A stretch of 64,000 nucleotides of DNA from Streptomyces sp. NBC_01476. Lineage in GTDB: Bacteria > Actinomycetota > Actinomycetes > Streptomycetales > Streptomycetaceae. The position numbers were made by a program, and so were the translations under genes. The stretch is from NCBI RefSeq assembly GCF_036227265.1, contig NZ_CP109446.1, positions 2,617,501 through 2,681,500 on the forward strand, written 5' to 3'. The notes beneath the pieces were generated by a model. The model made no database searches. It was not told where the DNA came from and was given only the letters and a program-made list of their open reading frames with translations. This document shows, in pieces, positions 30,489 to 40,122 of the stretch (the first letter of the stretch is position 1; every line of letters begins with the position of its first letter).

Positions 30489-31067
30489 TCAGCCGCGGCT
30501 CACCAGGCGCCAGGTGGCCGGCAGGGCGGTCATCGCCAGGGCGGCCTTGAGGGCGTCGCCGAGGAGGTAGGGCTTGAGGCCCAGGGCCAGGGCCTGGCCG
30601 GCCGGGAGGTGGGCCGAGACGGCGAGGTAGGGGACGCCGAGGGCGTAGATGAGCAGCGAGCCGAGCACCATGGCGGCGGCTGTGCGCGCCGGGGTGCGGT
30701 CGGCGCCGCGGCGGGCGAGGGCGCCGACGACCGGGGCGGCCAGCAGCATGCCGAGGATGTAGCCGAAGGTGGGCATGGTGAAGCCGGAGGTGGCGCCGGC
30801 GAACCAGGGCAGGCCCGCCGCGCCGGCCGCGGCGTAGAGGCCGAGGGCGGCGAAGGCGCGGCGGGGGCCGAGCGCGGCGCCGGCCAGCAGGGCGGCGAAG
30901 GTCTGGCCGGTGACCGGGACCGGGGAGCCGGGGACCGGGACGGAGAGCTGGGCGGCGAGGCCGGTGAGGGCGGCGCCGCCGAGGACGAGGGCGGCGTCGC
31001 GGAGCCGGGAGGCGGGCAGCAGGTCGGCCAGCACGGGGCCGTGGGCGGCGGGGGCAGCGGTACTCAT
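30489..31067 (-). CDS. bioY: Biotin transporter substrate-binding membrane protein BioY
   Basis: 192 residues, polytopic (five to six helices), with the BioY signature region VPGSPVPVTGQTFAALLAGAALGPRRA followed by YAAAGAAGLPWFAG and PTFGYILGML. BioY is the S-component of an energy-coupling-factor biotin importer; no ecfA or ecfT lies beside it, so it would act alone or with shared ECF modules. It is upstream of rpiB by 53 bp on the same strand. Confidence 0.93.
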   Translation of the reverse strand: MSTAAPAAHGPVLADLLPASRLRDAALVLGGAALTGLAAQLSVPVPGSPVPVTGQTFAALLAGAALGPRRAFAALGLYAAAGAAGLPWFAGATSGFTMPTFGYILGMLLAAPVVGALARRGADRTPARTAAAMVLGSLLIYALGVPYLAVSAHLPAGQALALGLKPYLLGDALKAALAMTALPATWRLVSRG

Positions 31068-31292
31068 GCGGTGACGCTAACCGAGGCGCCGCCGGGCGAT
31101 CATCGTGCGACCGCGACAAAGCGGAGGCGGACCGCTTGGAGAGTTCCGTGCGTCGTCAAGGCACTGGCGGGCGCCCGGGTTTGGCGGTGTCCTGGCAGGT
31201 CGGGTGAGCCATCTCACGTCGCCGGCGGGAGGCGGAGCGGGACCCCGCGGTGCGGGACAGGTCCGTCCCGCACTGTGGGGTCCCGCCAAGCT

Positions 31293-31354
31293 GGGCAGGT
31301 CCGAGCCGAGCCCAGCAAGCCGGGCCGGGCAAGTCCGAGCCGAGCCGCGCAAGG
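31293..31354. repeat. 34-bp imperfect tandem duplication in a gene-free gap
   Basis: The 303-bp gap 31068-31370 holds no gene. Near its end, GGGCAGGTCCGAGCCGAGCC at 31293 recurs as GGGCAAGTCCGAGCCGAGCC at 31327. The rest is GC-rich with short GCAGG/CCGAG echoes. Confidence 0.5.
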
Positions 31355-31370
31355 CAGGCCGCCCATGCCG

Positions 31371-31757
31371 TCAGGCCGGCTGGATCAGATCCCACCGGTT
31401 GCCGTAGAGGTCCTGGAAGACCACCACGGCGCCGTACGACTCGTAGCGCGGCTCCTCCTCGAAGACGACGCCGGCCGCGACCATCCGTTTGTAGTCACGG
31501 TCGAAGTCGTCGGTGTTGAGGAAGAGGCCGACCCGGCCGCCGGTCTGGTCGCCGACCCGGTCGGCCTGACCGGGGGTGGCGGCGCGGGCCAGCAGCAGCG
31601 CGGTCTCGCGGGCGCCGGGCGGGGCGACGACGACCCAGCGGCTGCCGTCGCCGCGCGGGGTGTCCTCACGCAGTTCGAAGCCGAGGGCGTCACGGTAGAA
31701 GGCGATGGCTTCGTCGTAGTCGCGCACGACGACGCTCACCAGTCCGAGGTGTGGCAT
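31371..31757 (-). CDS. Glyoxalase/bleomycin-resistance (VOC) superfamily protein
   Basis: 128 residues, one VOC domain of two beta-alpha-beta-beta-beta halves (LVSVVVRDYDEAIAFYRDALGF and LFLNTDDFDRDYKRMVAAGV). The first metal ligand His is near the start (PHLGLV). The usual C-terminal glutamate is replaced in GNRWDLIQPA by Asp, so metal binding may differ. Substrate unknown. The gene is 15 bp after the nitroreductase-family gene on the same strand, suggesting one operon. Confidence 0.88.
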   Translation of the reverse strand: MPHLGLVSVVVRDYDEAIAFYRDALGFELREDTPRGDGSRWVVVAPPGARETALLLARAATPGQADRVGDQTGGRVGLFLNTDDFDRDYKRMVAAGVVFEEEPRYESYGAVVVFQDLYGNRWDLIQPA

Positions 31758-31772
31758 GGGAACCGAACGCTC

Positions 31773-32444
31773 TCAGTCGAAAATGGGACCCTGGGTGCGG
31801 GTGCGCTTGATCTCGTAGAAGCCGGGGATGGAGGCCACCATCAAGGTGCCGTCCCAGAGCTTGGCGGCCTCCTCGCCCCGCGGGGCGGGGGTGACGACCG
31901 GGCCGAAGAAGGCGATCTGCTCGCCGTCGGACCCGGGGACCGCGATGACCGGGGTGCCGACCTCCTGGCCGACCTTGTCGATGCCTTCCTTGTGGGAGGC
32001 GCGCAGTTCGGTGTCATAGGTGTCGGAGTCGGCGTAGTCGGCGAGCGAGGCGGGCAGGCCGGCCTCTTCCAGGGCGGCGACCATGGTCTCGCGGGTCTTG
32101 GGCAGGCCCTGGTTGTGGTAGCGGGTGCCGAGCGCGGTGTAGAGCTTGCCGAGCACCTCGTCGCCGTGCAGTTCGCGGGCGGCGATGACGACGCGGACCG
32201 GGCCCCACGCCTCCTTGAGGAAGGTGGAGTACTGCTCGGGGAGCGTGTCGAGCTTGTCCTCGTTGAGGACCGCGAGGCTCATCACGTGCCAGCGCACCTC
32301 GACCGGGCGGACCTTCTCGACCTCCAGCATCCAGCGGGAGGTCATCCACGCCCACGGACACAGGGGGTCGAACCAGAAGTCTGCCGGCGTCTTCGTCGTC
32401 TCGGTCGCGGTCACTGCGTACTCCTCGGTAAAGGTGACGGACAT
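31773..32444 (-). CDS. DsbA-fold protein, mycothiol-dependent nitroreductase (Rv2466c) family
   Basis: 223 residues from ATG 32444 with GGAG six bases upstream. The thioredoxin-like start DFWFDPLCPWAW carries the active-site cysteine C29, and cis-Pro lies in EVGTPVIAV. The mycobacterial Rv2466c has a CPWC site; here it is CPWA, so only one cysteine is present at the active site. A mechanism through a mixed disulfide with mycothiol would remain possible. Divergent from pepN with a 137-bp shared upstream region. Confidence 0.88.
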   Translation of the reverse strand: MSVTFTEEYAVTATETTKTPADFWFDPLCPWAWMTSRWMLEVEKVRPVEVRWHVMSLAVLNEDKLDTLPEQYSTFLKEAWGPVRVVIAARELHGDEVLGKLYTALGTRYHNQGLPKTRETMVAALEEAGLPASLADYADSDTYDTELRASHKEGIDKVGQEVGTPVIAVPGSDGEQIAFFGPVVTPAPRGEEAAKLWDGTLMVASIPGFYEIKRTRTQGPIFD

Positions 32445-32581
32445 GCTGCTCTCCTTCAGCGCACAACCGGGACCGGCGCGCGGGCATTCCCCGCCGGGCC
32501 CCGATCGGCCGCATGGGAAGATGCGGGACGTCCACCGAGTGCGCATACCCGATATGTGCCGTTTCTACCGAGGAGCCGCCC

Positions 32582-35194
32582 GTGCCCGGCGAGAACCTGA
32601 GCCGCGAGGAGGCCCACGCCCGGGCCGCGATCCTGTCCGTCGAGCGGTACGACGTGGCGCTGGACGTCACCTCGGCGGTGGGACCGTCCGAAGGGGAGGG
32701 GCCGCGCACCTTCCGGTCGCACACCACGATCAACTTCCGATGTTCGCAGCCGGGCGCCTCCTCGTTCGCGGACCTGATCGCACCGGAGGTCCTCTCGGTC
32801 CGGCTCAACGGCCGCACGCTCGACCCGGCGGAGGTCTTCGACGGCTGCCGGATCACGCTCGACGGCCTCGCCGAGCGCAACACGCTGGTGGTCGACGCGC
32901 GTTGCGCGTACAGCAGGACCGGTGAGGGGCTGCACCGTTTCGAGGACCCGGAGGACGGCGAGGTCTACCTCTACACGCAGTACGAGCCGGCCGACGCGCG
33001 CCGGGTCTTCGCCAACTTCGAACAGCCCGACCTGAAGGCGCCGTTCACCTTCTACGTGACCGCGCCGGCCCGGTGGACGGTGATCAGCAACGCCCCGCAC
33101 GACGGTGACCCGGTGCGCGGTGACGAGCCGGCCGGCGGCGACGAGCCCGCCCTCATCTGGCAGTTCCGCCCGACGCAGCCGATCGCGACGTACATCACCG
33201 CTGTGGTGGCGGGCCCGTACCACGTGGAGTCCGACCACTACGCGCGGACGCTGGGCAGCGGGGCCGTGCTGGACATCCCGCTGAGCGTGCTGTGCCGCAA
33301 GTCGCTGGCGCGGCACCTGGACGCGGACGAGATCTTCACGGTGACCAAGCAGGGCCTGGACTTCTTCCACGACCACTTCGACTACCCGTACCCGTTCGGG
33401 AAGTACGAGCAGGCGTTCGTGCCGGAGTACAACCTCGGTGCGATGGAGAACCCCGGGTGTGTGACCTTCCGGGAGGAGTTCATCTACCGCGGGAAGGTGA
33501 CGCGGGCGGCGTACGAGCACCGGGCGAACGTGGTGCTGCACGAGATGACCCACATGTGGTTCGGCGACCTGGTGACGATGCGGTGGTGGGACGACCTGTG
33601 GCTCAAGGAGTCCTTCGCGGACTTCATGGGGTCCTTCTCGCAGGTCGAGGCGACACGGTACACCGAGGGGTGGATCACCTTCGCCAACCGGCGCAAGGCG
33701 TGGGCGTACCGGGCCGACCAGCTCCCCTCCACCCACCCGGTGGTGGCCGACATCCGGGATCTGGAGGCCGCCAAGCTCAACTTCGACGGGATCACGTACT
33801 CCAAGGGCGCCGCCGTCCTGAAGCAGCTGGTCGCCTACGTGGGCCGCGACGCCTTCCTGGAGGCGGCCCGGCGGTACTTCAAGCGGCACGCCTACGGCAA
33901 CACGACGCTGGCGGACCTGCTGTCGGTGCTCGGTGAGACCTCCGGGCGGGACATGGCGGAGTGGTCGCGGGCGTGGCTGGAGACGGCCGGCGTCAACTCA
34001 CTGACCCCACAGGTGACTTATGACGCGGCCGGGCGGATCACCGAACTGACGGTGGTCCAGACGGCCGACGAGGCGCACCCGGAGCTGCGCCCGCACCGGG
34101 TGGCGGTCGGGCTCTACCGGCGCGGCGCCGACGGGGCGCTGGAGCGGTACGCACGGGCCGAGACGGATGTGGCCGGGCCCTCGACGGCGGTGGCGGAGCT
34201 GGCCGGGCAGGAGCGGCCGGATCTGGTGCTGCTGAACGACGAGGACCTGACGTACTGCAAGATCCGCTTCGACGAGGTGTCGCTGGAGACGGTGCGGGGG
34301 CATCTGGGCGATCTGACGGACGCGCTGGCCCGGGCGCTGACCTGGTCGGCGGTGTGGAACATGACCCGGGACGGGCTGATGCCGGCCCGGGACTATCTGG
34401 ACCTGCTGCTGCGCTTCGCCGGGCGGGAGAGCGACATCGGGGTGCTCCAGTCGCTCCACCAGCAGGCGCGGACCGCGCTGACGCATTACGTGGCGCCCCG
34501 AGCGCGTGACGAGGCCGGGCAGTCGCTGGCGGAGGGGGCGCTGCGGGAGCTGCGGCTGGCCGAGCCCGGCAGCGGGCACCAGCTGGCGTGGGCGCGGTTC
34601 TTCGCGGCGGTGGCGGTGTCGGCCTCGGATCTGCAGCTGCTGCGGGGGCTGTTGGACGGTACGGCGAAGGTCGACGGGCTCGATGTGGACCAGGAGCTGC
34701 GCTGGGCGTTCCTGGCGACGCTCACCGCACAGGGGGCGGCGGACGCGGGGGCCGTCGCGGCGGAACGGGCCCGCGACGACACCGCGTCCGGGCACCGGCA
34801 CGAGGTGCGGTGCCTGGCGGCGCGGCCCTCGGCGCAGGTGAAGGCGGCGGCGTGGGCGGAGGTGGTGGAGTCCGACAAGCTCTCCAACGCGCTGGTCGAG
34901 GCGACGATCGCCGGGTTCGCGCAGCCGGGGGCGCGGGAGCTCATCGCGCCTTACGTGGAGCCGTACTTCGAGGCGATCGAGGGGGTGTGGGCGTCGCGGT
35001 CCATCGAGATCGGGATGTCCATCGTGCGCGGGCTCTTCCCGTCCCTGCAGGACAGCCCGCAGACCCTTGAGGCCACGGACGCGTGGCTCGCCGCGCACCC
35101 GGCGGCGGCCCCGGCGCTGCGCCGCCTGGTCCTCGAAGCCCGCGACGACCTCGCCCGCTCCCTGCGCGCCCAGTCCCGCGACGCACTGCGCTGA
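32582..35194 (+). CDS. pepN: Aminopeptidase N, M1 family (paralogue 1)
   Basis: 870 residues from GTG 32582, with GAGGAG six bases upstream. Zinc site HEMTH at 320-324 with the third ligand E343 (HExxH-18-E). The exopeptidase motif GAMEN lies upstream (YNLGAMENPG). The C-terminal ERAP1-like helical domain is present. It removes N-terminal residues from peptides in the cytoplasm. A second full-length M1 paralogue is encoded at 50193-52763. A 19-bp-stem terminator follows the stop. Confidence 0.95.
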   Translation: MPGENLSREEAHARAAILSVERYDVALDVTSAVGPSEGEGPRTFRSHTTINFRCSQPGASSFADLIAPEVLSVRLNGRTLDPAEVFDGCRITLDGLAERNTLVVDARCAYSRTGEGLHRFEDPEDGEVYLYTQYEPADARRVFANFEQPDLKAPFTFYVTAPARWTVISNAPHDGDPVRGDEPAGGDEPALIWQFRPTQPIATYITAVVAGPYHVESDHYARTLGSGAVLDIPLSVLCRKSLARHLDADEIFTVTKQGLDFFHDHFDYPYPFGKYEQAFVPEYNLGAMENPGCVTFREEFIYRGKVTRAAYEHRANVVLHEMTHMWFGDLVTMRWWDDLWLKESFADFMGSFSQVEATRYTEGWITFANRRKAWAYRADQLPSTHPVVADIRDLEAAKLNFDGITYSKGAAVLKQLVAYVGRDAFLEAARRYFKRHAYGNTTLADLLSVLGETSGRDMAEWSRAWLETAGVNSLTPQVTYDAAGRITELTVVQTADEAHPELRPHRVAVGLYRRGADGALERYARAETDVAGPSTAVAELAGQERPDLVLLNDEDLTYCKIRFDEVSLETVRGHLGDLTDALARALTWSAVWNMTRDGLMPARDYLDLLLRFAGRESDIGVLQSLHQQARTALTHYVAPRARDEAGQSLAEGALRELRLAEPGSGHQLAWARFFAAVAVSASDLQLLRGLLDGTAKVDGLDVDQELRWAFLATLTAQGAADAGAVAAERARDDTASGHRHEVRCLAARPSAQVKAAAWAEVVESDKLSNALVEATIAGFAQPGARELIAPYVEPYFEAIEGVWASRSIEIGMSIVRGLFPSLQDSPQTLEATDAWLAAHPAAAPALRRLVLEARDDLARSLRAQSRDALR

Positions 35195-35202
35195 ACCCTC
35201 CC

Positions 35203-35250
35203 CCCCACCCGGGGCGGCGTGCCCTGCGGGCCACGCCGCCCCGGGTGGGG
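35203..35250 (+). terminator. Strong intrinsic terminator after pepN
   Basis: A perfect 19-bp stem (arms 35203-35221 and 35232-35250) with a 10-base loop starts 9 bp after the pepN stop. The arms run CCCCACCC to GGCGTG and the reverse. Confidence 0.85.
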
Positions 35251-35396
35251 CTGGTCAGGGACCTGGGGTCACTCGAATGGGGGTAAGGGCATCATCGGCA
35301 ACCGAACTGGTGGACTTTAGCGCGGTGTTGTCCGGTTTTGTCGACGGGCCTGTAACAGCGGTTAGGGCCGGGGGGCGGGGCGGGAACGACCCCCGC

Positions 35397-36404
35397 ATGA
35401 ACACGAACCACCAGACGGACCACGGCACTGCCCCGAGCGTGAGCGCCACCGGAGCCGTGGCCAGCGGACGGCAGTTGAAGGCACACGGGGTGACCCCGGC
35501 GGTGATCGCCGAACGGTGCAGGCCCGGCGGCCCCTGGCGGCAGGTGCTGCCCGGGGTGTACCTGCTGCGGCAGGGCCCGCTGAGCAGCGAGGAGCGGGTG
35601 GAGGCGGCGCTGCTGTACGCCGGCCGGGACCCGGGCGCGCACGGACCGGTCGGCGGCGGGCGGGAGGCCGTGGTCACCGGACCGGCCGCTCTCGCGCTCC
35701 ACCGCTTCGCGGCGGTGCCGCCGCTGCGGGGAATGCCGGTGATCGACGTCCTCGTCCCGTTCCAGCGCCGACTGCGGGACGCCGGCGACGTGGCCGTGCA
35801 CCGGGTGCGGGCGCTGCCGCGGCCGCAGGACGTCGGCGGCATGCCGTGCGCCCCGGTGCCCCGGGCCCTCGCCGACGCGCTGCGCCGGCTGGACGACGCG
35901 GAGACCGTCCGCCGGCTGCTCGTCGAGGCCGTACGCGCGGGCCACTGCGACCCCGCCGCCGTCCTGGCCGAGCTCTCCGCCGCGGGGGTGCTGGAGCGGC
36001 CCCAGGTGGCCGCGGCGGTGCCCGCGCTGATCGCGGCCGGCCGGACGATGGCCGAGCAGCGGCTCTACGCGATGGTGCGCTGCCACCACCTGCCCGACCC
36101 GGTGTGGAACGTGGAGCTGCGGCTGCCCGGCGGTCCTCCGCTGGGCGGCGTGGACGCCTACTGGCCCGAGCACGCCGTCGCCGTGGCCGTGGACACCCGC
36201 ACCGAGGCGCTGGACGACGCCGCCGTGGAGGCCCGGTACACCCGGCAGCGCGAACGTCTGGAGGCGCTGGGCATCACCTTGATCCGCCTGACGCCGGCCG
36301 AGCTGCGCGGCTCCCTGGACCAGCGGGCGACCGTGGTGAGGACCGCCCTCGTGGCGTCCGCCGAGCGCACTCCGGCGGCCTACGTCGTCGTCACGCCGCG
36401 CTGA
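35397..36404 (+). CDS. AbiEi-like winged-helix protein with Vsr/DUF559-like C-terminus
   Basis: 335 residues from ATG 35397; upstream codons look non-coding. The N-terminal part (ASGRQLKAHGVTPAVIAERC, then GPWRQVLPGVYLLR) resembles the winged-helix start of AbiEi-type antitoxin/regulator proteins. The C-terminal ~70 residues (GGVDAYWPEHAVAVAVDTRT, RYTRQRERLEALGITLIRLTPAEL) resemble the restriction-endonuclease-like fold of Vsr/DUF559 proteins. No toxin gene (AbiEii) lies next to it. Function unknown; a nuclease or regulator role is inference from fold resemblance only. Confidence 0.65.
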   Translation: MNTNHQTDHGTAPSVSATGAVASGRQLKAHGVTPAVIAERCRPGGPWRQVLPGVYLLRQGPLSSEERVEAALLYAGRDPGAHGPVGGGREAVVTGPAALALHRFAAVPPLRGMPVIDVLVPFQRRLRDAGDVAVHRVRALPRPQDVGGMPCAPVPRALADALRRLDDAETVRRLLVEAVRAGHCDPAAVLAELSAAGVLERPQVAAAVPALIAAGRTMAEQRLYAMVRCHHLPDPVWNVELRLPGGPPLGGVDAYWPEHAVAVAVDTRTEALDDAAVEARYTRQRERLEALGITLIRLTPAELRGSLDQRATVVRTALVASAERTPAAYVVVTPR

Positions 36405-36599
36405 TCCGCGGCCCTGCCCAAGTCCCCCCGGTCTGGTGGCATTTCACCGGAAAAGGCCGCCCTGGCGGTTGGCGGGTTTACGTCACGACAGGACCATACG
36501 CAGGTCAAGTCTCCCCAAAAGGCAGCCCATTCCATCAGTGTGAGCGGTCGTACGGCTCCGCACTCCGAACAGACCGCCACCGTCCGAACAGGGATGCCC

Positions 36600-39500
36600 A
36601 TGCCTTTCCATCACACCACCGCGAAGAGACGCGCGGCCCGCATCGCGCTGGCCGCGGGCCTGGTCGCCGCACTGTCGGCCGCCGGGCCCGCGCTCGCGGT
36701 AGCCGACCCGGCGCCCCCCGCCACCGCCACCACCGCGGCAGGCGACACCCCGGCCCCGGACGCCCCCACCAAGGACGCGTCCGACAAGCTCGGCTCCAGT
36801 GACGCCTCGCTGCTGGCCAAGGCCAAGTCCGACGGCGACAAGAACGTCACCTTCATGCTGGCCACCACCCCCGGCGACACCGCGCAGGTCACCGCGAAGC
36901 TGCACGCGCAGGGCGCCAGCGTCGGCCAGACGTACGACAACCTCGGCTACGTCCGCGCCACCGTGCCCACCGCGAAGGCGGATTCGGCGCTCGCGGCGGC
37001 CCAGAAACTTCCCCAGGTGCTCGCGATCGACCTCAAGCACGAGATCACCCTGGACGACCCGACTCCGGACGCCACCGGCGCGGCCCATACCAAGCCCGGC
37101 GGCCACGGCAAGCCCGCGAAGACCTACCCGGGCCCGGACAAGAAGACCCCGGCGAAGAACCCGTACCAGCCGGCCTTCGAGACCGGCGCGGTCGACTTCG
37201 TCAAGGACCACCCGGCCAACGACGGCCGCGGGGTGACCATCGGCATCCTGGACGCCGGTGTGGACGTCGGGCACCCGGCGCTGCAGAAGACCACCACCGG
37301 TGAGCGCAAGATCGTCGACTGGGTCACCTCGACCGACCCGATCCTGGACGGCGACGGCACCTGGCGGGCGATGGTCACCGCGGCGAACGGCCCGAGCTTC
37401 ACCGCCGCGAACCGCGCCTGGAAGGCGCCGGCCGGCTCGTACCTCTTCAGCACCTTCGCCGAGGCCGCCACCAAGGGCGGCGACATGCAGGGCGACCTGA
37501 ACCGCGACGGCGACACCACCGACGTGTGGGGCCTGCTCTACGACCCGGCGGCCGGCACCGTGCGGGTGGACCTGAACAACAACGGCGACTTCACCGACGA
37601 CACCGCGATGAAGCCGTACAAGAACGGCTTCCAGATCGGCCACTTCGGCACCGACAACCCGAAGACGGCGATCTCGGAGTCGATCCCGTTCACCATCGAG
37701 ATCCGCAAGAACGTGCCGATGGACCCGTACGGCGGGGACTGGGTCGGCAAGACCGCGGACTTCGTGAACATCGGCGTGGTGGAGTCCGAGCACGGCACCC
37801 ACGTGGCCGGCATCACCGCCGCCAACGGCCTCTTCGGCGGCGCGATGGACGGCGCCGCCCCCGGCGCGAAGATCGTCTCCTCCCGGGCCTGCACCTGGAG
37901 CGGCGGCTGCACCAACATCGCGCTCACCGAGGGCATGACCGACCTGGTGGTCAACCGGCACGTGGACATCGTCAACATGTCCGTCGGCGGCCTCGGTTCG
38001 CTCAACGACGGTGCCAGCGCCACCGCCCAGCTCTACAAGCGGCTGATCGACACCTACGGCGTGCAGCTGGTGATCTCCGCGGGCAACGACGGCCCCGGCG
38101 TCAACACCATCAGCGACCCCGGTCTCGCCGACCACGTGCTGAGCGTCGCCGCCTCCATCTCCAAGGAGACCTGGGCGGCCAACTACGGCTCGGTCATGAC
38201 CGTGCCGTACAGCCTGCTGCCCTTCTCCGCCCGCGGTCCGCGCGAGGACGGCGGCCTGGCCCCGGTGATCACCGCCCCGGGCGCCTCCGTCAACGCCATC
38301 CCGACCTGGGAGGCCGGCGCCCCGGTCGCCGAGGCAGGCTACGACCTGCCGCCCGGGTACGGCATGCTGCAGGGCACCTCGATGGCCTCCCCGCAGGCGG
38401 CCGGCGCCGCGGCGCTGCTGCTCTCCGCGGCCAAGGCGCACCACATCACGGTCAGCCCGGCGCAGCTGCGCACCGCCATCACCAGCACCGCCAAGAACAT
38501 CTCCGGCGCGCAGACCATCGCGCAGGGCGCCGGTCTGATCGCCGTCGGCCCGGCCTGGGACCTGCTCAAGCGTGGGGTCAGCGCCGACACGTACACCGTC
38601 AAGGCGCCGGTGAACACCGCGCTGGCGGGCTTCCTGCAGACCCCGGGCTTCGGTACCGGTGTCTATGACCGTGAGGGCGGCCTGCAGGTCGGCCGGCAGA
38701 AGACGTACAGCGTCACCGTGACCCGCACCAGCGGCCCGGCGTACGCGCAGCTGCACACCCTGAGCTGGGCGCACAACGACGGCACCTTCTCGGTGGCCAG
38801 TCCCCTGGTGCTGCTGCCGCTGAACAAGCCGGTCACGGTGAAGGTCACCGCCAAGCCGCGCACGGTCGGCGCGCACAGCGCGCTGCTCAACGTGGACGAC
38901 CCGCTGACCCGCGGCACCGACACCCAGATCCAGTCGACCGTGGTGGTCTCCACCCCGCTGCCGAGCCCGTCGTACACGCTGACCCGTTCGGGCAGCATCG
39001 AACGGGACGTCACCACGTCGTACTTCGTCACCGTGCCGGCCGGGGTGACCTCCCTGGAGGTCGCGATGGACGGGCTGAAGCCGGGCAGCCAGACCCGGTT
39101 CGTCACCATGCACCCCTACGGTGTGCCGCTGGACTCGACCCAGACCCCGGACTGCTACCCGAACTACGACAACCCGGCGAACACCTGCCGGCCGGACGTG
39201 CGGTCCTACGCCGACCCGCTGCCGGGCGTGTACGAGATCGAGGTCGAGGCGCGCCGCACCTCGCCGCAGCTGGACAACCCGTACCGGCTGACCGTCTCCC
39301 TGCTCGGGGCGGCGTTCGACCCGGCGACGCAGACGATCGACGAGGCGAAGGTCGGTACGCCGACCACCGCCGACTGGACCGTCAAGAACAACTTCGCGGC
39401 GCTCAAGGGCAAGCTGCAGGGCGGTCCGCTGGGGTCGGCGCTCACCGCGAAGCCGACCATCGGTCAGGGCGACGTGCAGACCACCGAGCTGACCCTCGGG

Positions 39501-39932
39501 GCCGGCGTCTCGCGGCTCGACGTGTCGATCGGTTCGCCGTCCGACACCGGGTCCGACCTGGACCTGTACGTGTACCGGGACGGGGTGCTCATCGCCCAGT
39601 CCGCCGACGGCGACGCGGAGGAGGCGGTCAGCCTGACCGCCCCGGCGGCCGGTACGTACACCTTCGAGGTGGACGGCTACTCGGTGCCGTCCGGCTCGAC
39701 CACCTACGACTACGAGGACGTCTACTACTCGGACACCCTCGGTACGGTCTCGGTGGACGACACCGCCACGGTGAACCTGGCGCACGGCGCCTCCACCGAG
39801 GTCTCGGCCTCGGTCCTGGTGTCGGCGGCGGCGCCGGCCGGCCGGCAGTTCTTCGGTGAGGTCCAGCTGCTGGACGCCCGCGGGCAGCTTGCGGGCAAGG
39901 GCAGTGTGATCATCACCAGGACCGTGTCGTAA
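36600..39932 (+). CDS. Large secreted subtilisin-like serine protease (S8)
   Basis: 1110 residues from ATG 36600; ATG 36594 is too close to its ribosome site. Signal peptide (AKRRAARIALAAGLVAALSA, cleavage near ALAVA), then a propeptide-like inhibitor region (~70-145). Catalytic triad: D218 (GILDAGVDVGH), H398 (EHGTHVAG) and S594 (GTSMASPQ). The ~180-residue stretch between Asp and His is much longer than in subtilisin and contains an Asp/Asn-rich, calcium-loop-like segment (LNRDGDTTD). C-terminal beta domains end in a PPC-like module (SDTGSDLDLYVYRDG). Extracellular protein degradation is likely. Confidence 0.93.
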   Translation: MPFHHTTAKRRAARIALAAGLVAALSAAGPALAVADPAPPATATTAAGDTPAPDAPTKDASDKLGSSDASLLAKAKSDGDKNVTFMLATTPGDTAQVTAKLHAQGASVGQTYDNLGYVRATVPTAKADSALAAAQKLPQVLAIDLKHEITLDDPTPDATGAAHTKPGGHGKPAKTYPGPDKKTPAKNPYQPAFETGAVDFVKDHPANDGRGVTIGILDAGVDVGHPALQKTTTGERKIVDWVTSTDPILDGDGTWRAMVTAANGPSFTAANRAWKAPAGSYLFSTFAEAATKGGDMQGDLNRDGDTTDVWGLLYDPAAGTVRVDLNNNGDFTDDTAMKPYKNGFQIGHFGTDNPKTAISESIPFTIEIRKNVPMDPYGGDWVGKTADFVNIGVVESEHGTHVAGITAANGLFGGAMDGAAPGAKIVSSRACTWSGGCTNIALTEGMTDLVVNRHVDIVNMSVGGLGSLNDGASATAQLYKRLIDTYGVQLVISAGNDGPGVNTISDPGLADHVLSVAASISKETWAANYGSVMTVPYSLLPFSARGPREDGGLAPVITAPGASVNAIPTWEAGAPVAEAGYDLPPGYGMLQGTSMASPQAAGAAALLLSAAKAHHITVSPAQLRTAITSTAKNISGAQTIAQGAGLIAVGPAWDLLKRGVSADTYTVKAPVNTALAGFLQTPGFGTGVYDREGGLQVGRQKTYSVTVTRTSGPAYAQLHTLSWAHNDGTFSVASPLVLLPLNKPVTVKVTAKPRTVGAHSALLNVDDPLTRGTDTQIQSTVVVSTPLPSPSYTLTRSGSIERDVTTSYFVTVPAGVTSLEVAMDGLKPGSQTRFVTMHPYGVPLDSTQTPDCYPNYDNPANTCRPDVRSYADPLPGVYEIEVEARRTSPQLDNPYRLTVSLLGAAFDPATQTIDEAKVGTPTTADWTVKNNFAALKGKLQGGPLGSALTAKPTIGQGDVQTTELTLGAGVSRLDVSIGSPSDTGSDLDLYVYRDGVLIAQSADGDAEEAVSLTAPAAGTYTFEVDGYSVPSGSTTYDYEDVYYSDTLGTVSVDDTATVNLAHGASTEVSASVLVSAAAPAGRQFFGEVQLLDARGQLAGKGSVIITRTVS

Positions 39933-40018
39933 CGTCGGTCCCAGCAGAAAATCCGGCCCGGTGACCCATCCGGCGCCGGAGCGGGACCGAATCCCCGGCT
40001 GACGGGGTGGAACCAGGC

Positions 40019-40047
40019 GGGGCGGGCGCTCAGGGGGCGCCCGCCCC
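40019..40047. terminator. Bidirectional terminator between the protease and ABC permease genes
   Basis: A perfect 11-bp stem GGGGCGGGCGC/GCGCCCGCCCC with a 7-base loop lies between the convergent stops at 39932 and 40123. Confidence 0.7.
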
Positions 40048-40122
40048 GTCGCCGTACCCGGGGTCCGCCGCGGCCCGGGTACCAGCCGCTCGCGGTCCTG
40101 GCCCGGGCCGTCGCGCCCCGGC

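Noticed and set aside
36483..39785. An 1100-codon minus-strand open frame
   Set aside because: Antisense to the subtilase, which has a signal peptide, full catalytic triad and ribosome site; the antisense product is low-complexity Val/Arg/Gly.
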